A stretch of DNA of 8,178 bases from Lautropia sp. (GTDB lineage Bacteria > Pseudomonadota > Gammaproteobacteria > Burkholderiales > Burkholderiaceae_E): NCBI GenBank assembly GCA_013813615.1, contig JACCRJ010000267.1, positions 1 through 8,178 of the forward strand, in the 5' to 3' direction. The notes below the pieces were generated by a model. It did not search any database. It was not told the origin of the DNA and worked only from the letters and a program-made list of their open reading frames with translations. Both the position numbers and the translations under genes were made by a program. This document shows, piece after piece, positions 1 to 5,767 of this stretch (positions are counted from its first letter, which is position 1; each line of letters starts with the position of its first letter).

Positions 1-4
1 CCAC

Positions 5-1198
5 GTGCCTACGGAGCCGCTCGACCGCCTCTTCCTCCGCTTTCTGAAATTCGGCTCGCTCGCCTGGGGCGGACCAGTGGCTCAGATCGCGATGATCCGC
101 CAGGAGCTGGTAGCCGAGGAGAAGTGGGTCAGCCCGCAGCACTTCAATCGTGTGCTGGCAATGTATCAAGTGCTGCCCGGGCCCGAGGCGCACGAGCTCT
201 GTGTCTATTTCGGCATGCTTTCGCGAGGCAGGATCGGCGGCATCCTGGCGGGGCTCGGGTTCATGCTTCCGGGGTTCGTCCTCATGTTCCTGTTGTCGTG
301 GCTGTACGTTCGTTACGACCTCAAAACCACGGGCACGTTCGTCGTCGTATTCGCAGCAGTTCAGGCGGCGGTTGCAGCGCTCATCGTGCGAGCGGTACAC
401 CGTATCGGAGGTCATGTGCTGGCAGATCGATGGTTATGGATCATTGCGATAGTCGCGACCGTCGCGCAGCTTTCCGGCGTGCATTTCGCGATAACGCTTG
501 TCGCTGGAGGACTCGCGTACGTGCTTGCCAAGCAGGGCTGGCCTACGGTCGCGGGCGTGTTGATTGCCGCGTGCGCCGCGGGCGTGATCGCCTTGCTTGC
601 TTACAACAATTTCGAGCTCGCTCCGATGGCAGGGCGAATCGCGCAGGAGGGCGCCGGCCAGGCTGAGCGGTCACTGTGGGATCTGTTCATCTCCGGGCTC
701 AAGGCTGGCATGCTGACTTTTGGGGGCGCATACACCGTCATTCCCTTTCTGCAGGAAGACGCTGTTGCCGACGGCGCTTGGATGACCAACACGCAGTTTC
801 TGGATGGTCTGGCGCTGTCCAGCCTGTTGCCGGCGCCGCTGATCATATTCGCGACGGTCATCGGATACCTGGGTGGAGGGGCAGCGGGGGCCATCGTGTT
901 GACCCTCGGCATCTTTCTTCCAGCTTTCGCGTTCACTTTGCTGGCGCATGACCCGCTGGAGAGGTTCGTCTCTCAGCCGCGCATCCGCGAGTTCCTGGAA
1001 GGCGTGACTGCAGCAGTCGTTGGGCTGATTGCTGGAACCACGATCGCACTGATGATGGTGAGCATCGTGAGCATCCCCACGGGGATCGTCTTTGCAGTCG
1101 CGCTCGCGGCGCTGTTCTACTTCAAGGCCAAGCTTGTCATCCCGCTCGTCGTTGCGGGCGCTGCGCTTGCCGGATACCTGTTCAGTCTGGTGCTGTGA
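5..1198 (+). CDS. chrA: Chromate efflux transporter ChrA (two-domain CHR family)
   Basis: Inner-membrane permease of the CHR family that exports chromate from the cytoplasm and so confers Cr(VI) resistance. The 397 residues fit the long, two-domain type, in which two homologous halves lie in tandem. The N-terminal half has FGSLAWGGPVAQ (GGP at residues 22-24) and QVLPGPEAHE (LPGP at 57-60). The C-terminal half repeats the pattern with FGGAYTVIPFL (GG at 240-241) and LLPAP (LPAP at 275-278). Hydrophobic segments fill most of the chain, as expected for about ten membrane spans. The first in-frame start in the window is a GTG at base 5. The frame is still open at the left edge, so the true start could lie slightly upstream, although the conserved N-terminal domain is complete. 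It heads a run of closely spaced genes. Family assignment is firm; the exact start is not. Confidence 0.95.
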   Translation: MPTEPLDRLFLRFLKFGSLAWGGPVAQIAMIRQELVAEEKWVSPQHFNRVLAMYQVLPGPEAHELCVYFGMLSRGRIGGILAGLGFMLPGFVLMFLLSWLYVRYDLKTTGTFVVVFAAVQAAVAALIVRAVHRIGGHVLADRWLWIIAIVATVAQLSGVHFAITLVAGGLAYVLAKQGWPTVAGVLIAACAAGVIALLAYNNFELAPMAGRIAQEGAGQAERSLWDLFISGLKAGMLTFGGAYTVIPFLQEDAVADGAWMTNTQFLDGLALSSLLPAPLIIFATVIGYLGGGAAGAIVLTLGIFLPAFAFTLLAHDPLERFVSQPRIREFLEGVTAAVVGLIAGTTIALMMVSIVSIPTGIVFAVALAALFYFKAKLVIPLVVAGAALAGYLFSLVL

Positions 1199-1199
1199 C

Positions 1200-1204
1200 G
1201 GAGG
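1200..1204 (+). promoter_or_regulatory. Ribosome binding site of the exported LamG-like gene
   Basis: GGAGG lies just after the chrA stop. It is 6 bases before the ATG at 1211 but only 3 bases before the in-frame GTG at 1208, so it favours the ATG as start. Confidence 0.7.
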
Positions 1205-1210
1205 CTCGTG

Positions 1211-1834
1211 ATGAGAGCACTTGTTGTCGCCTTTTTATTGGGATTTGCTATGGATACCTATGCGCAAACAGATAACTTCGACAAGGCAGGCGCGGGCGCG
1301 CTGCCTCAGGGCTGGAAAACGGGGGTGACGGGGCAGGGCACAGGCTCCTGGGCCGTCAACCCGGATTCCACGGCACCCAGTCCACCAAATGTGTTCACAC
1401 AGGGCGGGCACGGCACCTTTCCGTGGGCCGTCCGGGAAGGTGTCGCTCTGAGCGACGGCTTCGTTGAGGTCAAGTTCAAAGCTATTTCCGGCAAGGAAGA
1501 CCAGGCCGCCGGCGTCATGTGGCGCTGGAAGGACGGCAACAACTATTACGTTGCCCGCGCGAATGCGCTGGAGAACAACGTTTCGCTCTACTACACGGCG
1601 AACGGGCGACGAAACACGATCAAGTACGTCAAAGCCCCTGTGCCTCTCAACAAGTGGCACACGCTGCGCGTGGACTTCACTGCCACGACAATAAAGGTTT
1701 CGCTCAACGGCAAGGTATACATCGACGAGAAGGACAATCACATCACCGGCACCGGCGCGGTAGGTCTTTGGACAAAAGCCGACAGCGTGACCGCCTTCGA
1801 TGATTTTGCATACGGCCCGGCGAAGTCCAAGTAG
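1211..1834 (+). CDS. Exported concanavalin A/LamG-like (DUF1080-type) protein in chromate operon
   Basis: Predicted exported protein of 207 residues with unknown biochemical role. The N-terminus MRALVVAFLLGFAMDTYAQ looks like a cleavable signal peptide, with a likely cut after TYA, which would place the mature protein in the periplasm or outside. The rest reads as one beta-sandwich domain of the concanavalin A-like/DUF1080 type. Signs are the opening NFD..AGALPQGW, the central AGVMWRWKDGNNYYVARANA, then KWHTLRVDF, VSLNGKVYID and a closing GAVGLWTKADSVTAFDDF. Such domains often bind or cut carbohydrates, but I see no catalytic pair I could name. The gene starts 12 bases after the chrA stop and ends 29 bases before the dismutase, so it is probably co-transcribed with both. 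I chose ATG 1211 over GTG 1208 because of the GGAGG spacing. Fold assignment is moderately sure; function is open. Confidence 0.8.
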   Translation: MRALVVAFLLGFAMDTYAQTDNFDKAGAGALPQGWKTGVTGQGTGSWAVNPDSTAPSPPNVFTQGGHGTFPWAVREGVALSDGFVEVKFKAISGKEDQAAGVMWRWKDGNNYYVARANALENNVSLYYTANGRRNTIKYVKAPVPLNKWHTLRVDFTATTIKVSLNGKVYIDEKDNHITGTGAVGLWTKADSVTAFDDFAYGPAKSK

Positions 1835-1850
1835 TGCTTGCTGCACCCAC

Positions 1851-1856
1851 AGGAGG
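1851..1856 (+). promoter_or_regulatory. Strong Shine-Dalgarno (AGGAGG) fixing the dismutase start
   Basis: A full AGGAGG lies 7 bases before the ATG at 1864. It decides for that ATG over an in-frame GTG at 1834 that would add ten residues unlike the family's N-terminus. Confidence 0.85.
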
Positions 1857-1863
1857 ATCTGCG

Positions 1864-2466
1864 ATGTACGAGATGAAACCACTGGCGTGTGACCCTGCGC
1901 GATTGCAAGGCTTATCCGAAAAGATGATCGTCAGCCATTACGAAAACAATTATGGCGGCGCGGTAAAGCGCCTCAGCCAAATCGTCGAGTACCTCGGTAA
2001 ACTCGACTTTGCGAAGGCACCCGGGTTCGTCATCAATGGATTGAAACGCGAAGAGCTGATCGCGATGAACTCGATGATCCTGCACGAGATCTACTTTGCC
2101 GGCTTGGGCGCTGCGGAGCGGCCGGGGGAGCTATCGGATGCATTGGCACGCGACTTCGGCAGCGCGCAACGGTGGAGCCAGCAGTTTGCGGCCATGGGAA
2201 AGGCGCAGGGTGGCGGCTCAGGCTGGGTGCTTCTGAGTTATTCGCCGCGCAGCGGCAAGCTCATCAATCAGTGGGCGGCCGATCATACGACCACGATTGG
2301 CGACGGTGTGGTCCTTCTCGCGCTCGACATGTACGAACATTCGTATCACATCGACTACGGCGCGAAGGCTGCGGCGTACGTCGACGCATTCATGCAGAAC
2401 ATCAACTGGTCGGATGCCGCCGAACGTTATCAGGAGGGTGCTGCGAAAGCGCTCTTGAGCCGGTAA
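1864..2466 (+). CDS. chrC: ChrC-type Fe/Mn superoxide dismutase
   Basis: Probable iron-dependent superoxide dismutase of the kind found in chromate-resistance operons, converting superoxide to oxygen and hydrogen peroxide. Its 200 residues match the Fe/Mn-SOD family length. The four metal ligands are present: H25 (in VSHYENNYGG), H74 (in MILHEIYFAG), and D155 with H159 (in LDMYEHSYHIDY). The family signatures GGGSGWVLLSY and NINW are also visible. Several second-shell residues differ from E. coli SodB: the position of gateway Tyr34 appears to be Ala33, that of His30 is Asn29, and no Gln lies at the Gln69 position. H141 (in WAADHTTT) seems to occupy the outer-sphere Gln site used by Mn-SODs, as a His does in some actinobacterial Fe-SODs. 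No signal peptide, so cytoplasmic. It sits 29 bases after the LamG-like gene and 5 before the propeller gene. The name chrC rests on context and sequence style; activity is inferred. Confidence 0.9.
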   Translation: MYEMKPLACDPARLQGLSEKMIVSHYENNYGGAVKRLSQIVEYLGKLDFAKAPGFVINGLKREELIAMNSMILHEIYFAGLGAAERPGELSDALARDFGSAQRWSQQFAAMGKAQGGGSGWVLLSYSPRSGKLINQWAADHTTTIGDGVVLLALDMYEHSYHIDYGAKAAAYVDAFMQNINWSDAAERYQEGAAKALLSR

Positions 2467-2471
2467 GCGTC

Positions 2472-3398
2472 ATGTCATTGCGTCTGGTTGGTTACGTCGA
2501 TCTGCCTCCGAATCACGGCAAAGGCGGGTTTGATCATGCCGACGTTCACACAGGCTCGGACCGGCTGTACGTCGCGCATACGAGCAACGACGCGCTCGAC
2601 GTGATCGACTGCGCCGAATTGCGCTACGTCGAGTCCTTCAGCGGGCTCACTGCGGTGGCGGGTGCCCTCGTTTCCGAAGCGCGAGGGCTTGTCTTCACCT
2701 CGAACCGTGGCGAGAACACCGTATCTGTTTTCAGACCGGGAGCGGAGCAGAATGCGTTCAAAATTCCGGTCGGCTTAAAGCCGAACGGACTCGCATTCGA
2801 CCCTGCTCGTGGCGTTCTGATCGCGGCGAACGTCGGCGACCCCGCGCTCGCCGGATCGTTCACGATCTCGGTAATCGACATCGAGCGCAAGGAGCGCATC
2901 GCAGAAATTCCTGTACCCGGCCACACGCGTTGGACGGTCTACGATCCGGGGCGCGACATGTTCTATGCCAACATCGCCTCGCCTGCGCAGATCGTGGCCA
3001 TCGACGCGGGCAATCCCCGCGCCGTTGCTTTGGAGTTCGAAATCTCAGCCGCAGGGCCACACGGGCTGGATATCGATCCGGCGGCGGGAAGACTTTTCTG
3101 TGCATGCGACGCGGGTGTGCTGTTCGCAATCGATGCTGCGTCAGGACGCGTGCTCGGCGAAGTGGCATTGAGCGGAGCGCCGGACGTGATCTTTCTGAAT
3201 GCAGCGAGCGGGCGCCTGTACGTCGCGATCGGCAGGCCGGGAGTGATCGACGTCATCGATACCTCCGCGATGCGCCGCATCGAGACGGTCGCTACGGAAC
3301 CCGGCGCGCATACGCTCGCGCTCGACCGGAAACGCAACCGGGTGTTCGCTTTTTTGCCCGAGACGCACCGGGCGGCCGTCTATCGGGACGACGCCTGA
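2472..3398 (+). CDS. YncE/YVTN-family beta-propeller protein
   Basis: Protein of 308 residues made of repeated beta-propeller blades of the YncE/YVTN (NHL-like) type. Repeats recur through the chain: DRLYVAHTSNDALDVID, RGLVFTSNRGENTVSVF, GVLIAANVG, DMFYANIASPAQIVAID, GRLFCACDAGVLFAID, GRLYVAIGRPGVIDVID and NRVFAFLPETHRAAVY, about seven blades. Each has the pattern 'lhVa...t..v.vID' followed by a turn. Propellers of this kind serve as binding scaffolds; no catalytic site can be named. There is no signal peptide or membrane segment after the chosen ATG, so it is predicted cytoplasmic, although many YncE relatives are exported. The start was set at 2472 because the upstream frame overlaps the dismutase gene and reads as an out-of-frame shadow of it. 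The Shine-Dalgarno is weak and the gene is only 5 bases from the dismutase stop, so translational coupling is likely. It is probably the last gene of the chrA operon. Confidence 0.85.
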   Translation: MSLRLVGYVDLPPNHGKGGFDHADVHTGSDRLYVAHTSNDALDVIDCAELRYVESFSGLTAVAGALVSEARGLVFTSNRGENTVSVFRPGAEQNAFKIPVGLKPNGLAFDPARGVLIAANVGDPALAGSFTISVIDIERKERIAEIPVPGHTRWTVYDPGRDMFYANIASPAQIVAIDAGNPRAVALEFEISAAGPHGLDIDPAAGRLFCACDAGVLFAIDAASGRVLGEVALSGAPDVIFLNAASGRLYVAIGRPGVIDVIDTSAMRRIETVATEPGAHTLALDRKRNRVFAFLPETHRAAVYRDDA

Positions 3399-3715
3399 CT
3401 GAAAGCGCAGTTCCGGCGCGCGGGAGCAGAGGGGGCTTGGAGCGTTGAAGATGCAAGCACGACCTTCGACAGCGCAAAAGGCGCTGTCAAGGGCTTGCTT
3501 AAACGAAACCAGTGATCAAGTGTAGTAGCTCAGATTCTTCATTCCGAGCCGTGATCGAAAATTCACGATGTGCACGACCAGAGGGACTGCGTCTGGACAC
3601 GCGACCAGCATCGCGAGTAACCTTTGCTCGTGGGGATTTTGCAGATTCCCCGCCGTCGGTAAGACGCCTCCCGCGTCCAAATCTGCTTCTACTCGTAGGA
3701 ACGGAGTCAGAAGCC
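3399..3715 (+). other. Intergenic stretch after the chromate operon
   Basis: These 317 bases contain no gene I can recognise. Frames open on both strands give proteins with no family resemblance and arginine- and serine-rich composition. The stretch holds a perfect hairpin at 3468-3488 and an 18-base imperfectly spaced palindrome at 3550-3567. It probably carries the end of the chromate transcript and the old promoter of the nitroreductase remnant, but no convincing -35/-10 pair was found. Confidence 0.5.
3468..3488 (+). terminator. Perfect 8-bp hairpin, possible terminator of the chromate operon
   Basis: GACAGCGC and GCGCTGTC form a perfect stem around a 5-base loop (AAAAG), 70 bases after the propeller gene. 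The position suits a transcription end for the operon. No T-tract follows on either strand, so it is not a classical intrinsic terminator. It may instead stabilise the 3' end of the mRNA. Confidence 0.4.
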
Positions 3716-3913
3716 ATGGATGCAATGCAGCTTCTCCACACGCGCTACTCGGCATTGAAGCTCGGTGAGCCCGCGCCTTCGGCCCAGGCCGTCCGTGCCA
3801 TGCTCGAGAGTGCGGCCCGTGTCCCGGGATCACGGCCGACTCCTGCCCTGGCGCTTGAAGAGTTCGCCCAGCATTGGACTGGGGAACATGCCAAGCTCGC
3901 CGCCGCGCGATAG
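3716..3913 (+). pseudogene. Remnant of a YdjA-type nitroreductase (frameshift plus internal deletion)
   Basis: The reading frame opens with MDAMQLLHTRYSALKLGEP, then SAQAVRAMLESAARVP, which matches the N-terminus of FMN-dependent nitroreductases of the YdjA type, including the 'RRSxxxL' region near Arg10. GGAG lies 9 bases before the ATG. At 3826-3828 there is a GGG run. If one G is ignored, the next frame reads PDHGRLLPWR (3828-3854), the expected continuation of the family motif. In the original frame the tail reads EEFAQHWTGEHAKLAAAR, which could be a family C-terminus. Intact relatives are about 180-190 residues, so the FMN-binding core of some 120 residues is missing. It stops 9 bases before the ABC gene. 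In the G-corrected frame the stop would overlap the ABC start as GTGA. I conclude it is a dead or truncated gene; a short product could still be made. Confidence 0.7.
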
Positions 3914-3922
3914 CGTGGCGAC

Positions 3923-5767
3923 GTGAAATATCTCTGGAAGCTTCGCCCCTACTTTCGCCAGGTCGCGGGCGAGCTCGTCCTGGGCTCGCTGGCCGGCATC
4001 GTCATGAACACGGCGGTGGTACTTCCGGCGATCCTGCTCGGCGCCGCGATCGACAAAGCGTTCGCCCTGGAGCGGGGCGAGGCGACGCCCGGTGACGTCA
4101 CGCTCGCTGCAATCCTGCTGATAGGCGGGACGCTGCTTACGGAGGGACCGCGCGTGATCAAGCGCTGGTGGCTGATCACTGCCAACGCCCGCATTCGCGC
4201 CAATCTGCGCGCCGACGCCCTTCGTGGAACGCTGTCGCGGCCTCTGGCCGATCTGCACAAGACCTCCATCGGCGACCAGCTGGCGCGCATCGTCGGCGAC
4301 GTCGAAGTGCTCGTTGTGGGCGTGCGGGAGTTCACCATCGAGACGTGGGATACCGTTCTCTTTTCCTGTTCTTTTCTCGTCGCCATGTTCGTCATCGACG
4401 CAAAGCTGTCGCTCCTCGCTCTGTTGCCGGTGCCCGTAGCGATGCTCATCGCGCACGCGTCCGGGCGCTGGGTGGCGTCGCGAACGACTGACGCGAGGGA
4501 GGCGAACGCGGCGCTGACCGCGCGGATTCAGGAGTTGCTCGCGGGCTTCCGCGTGCTGCGTGTTTTCGGCCGTGGTTCAGCTGCGACGAACGAGATCGAT
4601 AACTTCTCCCGGGCATTCGCCGAGCGCAACCTCAGCGCGACGCGCCTGCGTCTGGGTCTGACTCCGCTATATAGCAGCCTGATGATGTCAGGCGTTGTAT
4701 TCGTAATTTGGCAGGGTGGCCAACGCGTGATCGACGGGAGCTTAAGCATCGGCACGTTCGTCGGGTTCCTGGCGTTGTTCATCCGTTTCGTGGAGCGCGG
4801 CTTCCGGATCCCGCAGCTCGTCAATTCCATCCAGAGCGGCGGAGCCGCGTACGCGCGGCTGGAGCCCATGCTGGCGCCAGCTCTGAGCGTGGCGGACGAG
4901 CCTCGTTTCGCATCTTTCAAGTCGGACCATGTCGCCGGCTTTGGCCGCAGGGAAATAAGAGGTGAGCGTGGCCGATGCGGCCCGGTCGGCGTCTCACTGC
5001 AGAACGTCACGTTTACGTACCCGGGCGCGACCCGACCCGCACTCGTCGAGTTGTCGCTTCGAGTGGCGCCGGGCAGCCTCGTGGCCGTGACAGGTCCAGT
5101 GGGATCGGGCAAGAGCGCGTTGGCGCGCACGCTATTGGGCATTTACCCCATCGGCGCGGGCGAGGTGCGGCTCTTCGCGTCGGACGGCGCGACGCAGAAG
5201 ACCCAAGCCGGCCTCGTCGGCTACTTGCCTCAGGACGCGCACCTTTTCTCGGGTTCGATCCTGGAAAACATCCACATGGCTGCCGAAGCCGGTCACCGAG
5301 AGTTCGCTGAACGGGCGGTGCGGCTTGCTGTCCTCGACACGGATGTCGCTGAATTTCCGGTTGGCCTGGACACGCAGATCGGCGAGCTCGGCGTGCGCAT
5401 CTCGGGCGGCCAGCGGCAGCGCCTGGGTCTGGCGCGGGCGATCGCGGCGAGCGCTCCCAATCCGCCCGGCCTGCTGGTGTTGGATGACCCTTTCTCCGCG
5501 GTCGACGTGGAGACGGAGTCGCGCATCATCGCGGCACTTCGCGAAGCATTCGGACCGCAACGGCCGGAGAATGAACGCGTAACAATATTGCTTTGCTCCC
5601 AGCGTCTTGCGGCCTTCCCCCTGGCCGATCGCGTCGTGGTGCTCGCAAACGGCAGAATCGAGGAGGACGGTCTGCACGACGAGCTGCTGGCGCGGGGCGG
5701 CCTGTACGCACGCATTTACCGGGCGCAGACGCGCAGCGAGCTCACCACCGCGGAGGGCGAAGCATGA
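3923..5767 (+). CDS. ABC exporter half-transporter, MdlA-like, with degenerate ATP site
   Basis: Half-transporter of 614 residues with an N-terminal six-helix exporter domain (first helix about residues 18-40; typical RVLRVFGRG coupling region) and a C-terminal ATPase domain. Visible motifs are Walker A GPVGSGKS (391-398), Q-loop Gln437 in YLPQDAHLFSGS, signature ISGGQ (493-497), Walker B LLVLDD (517-522) and D-loop SAVD (525-528). The catalytic Glu is replaced by Asp522, and the H-loop His by Gln560 (in LLCSQRLAAF), so its own ATP site should hydrolyse poorly. The intact signature would complete the active site formed with its partner, encoded directly downstream with an ATGA overlap. It sits in the inner membrane and exports an unknown substrate. 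The start is a GTG at 3923 with no clear Shine-Dalgarno. The linker before the ATPase domain is Arg- and Gly-rich. Resemblance is to MdlA and to the degenerate subunit TM287. Family is certain, the exact orthologue is not. Confidence 0.93.
   Translation: MKYLWKLRPYFRQVAGELVLGSLAGIVMNTAVVLPAILLGAAIDKAFALERGEATPGDVTLAAILLIGGTLLTEGPRVIKRWWLITANARIRANLRADALRGTLSRPLADLHKTSIGDQLARIVGDVEVLVVGVREFTIETWDTVLFSCSFLVAMFVIDAKLSLLALLPVPVAMLIAHASGRWVASRTTDAREANAALTARIQELLAGFRVLRVFGRGSAATNEIDNFSRAFAERNLSATRLRLGLTPLYSSLMMSGVVFVIWQGGQRVIDGSLSIGTFVGFLALFIRFVERGFRIPQLVNSIQSGGAAYARLEPMLAPALSVADEPRFASFKSDHVAGFGRREIRGERGRCGPVGVSLQNVTFTYPGATRPALVELSLRVAPGSLVAVTGPVGSGKSALARTLLGIYPIGAGEVRLFASDGATQKTQAGLVGYLPQDAHLFSGSILENIHMAAEAGHREFAERAVRLAVLDTDVAEFPVGLDTQIGELGVRISGGQRQRLGLARAIAASAPNPPGLLVLDDPFSAVDVETESRIIAALREAFGPQRPENERVTILLCSQRLAAFPLADRVVVLANGRIEEDGLHDELLARGGLYARIYRAQTRSELTTAEGEA
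5752..5756 (+). promoter_or_regulatory. Ribosome binding site inside the end of the first ABC gene
   Basis: GGAGG lies 7 bases before the ATG at 5764 and within the last codons of the preceding gene. It supports this ATG over far-upstream in-frame starts, which would read as a shadow of the first ABC gene. Confidence 0.8.

Noticed and set aside
1235..1882. Long antisense open frame (215 codons) across the LamG-like gene
   Set aside because: It mirrors a well-supported + strand gene with a signal peptide and ribosome binding site, and its translation has no recognisable domain.
2172..2471. Upstream extension of the propeller frame into the dismutase gene
   Set aside because: The extension is an out-of-frame reading of the dismutase and carries no propeller repeats; ATG 2472 fits the domain start.
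3516..3833. Minus-strand frame of 105 codons in the intergenic stretch
   Set aside because: Part of it looks protein-like (LVACPDAVPLVVHIVNF), but it overlaps the nitroreductase remnant, has no family match I can name and no good ribosome binding site.
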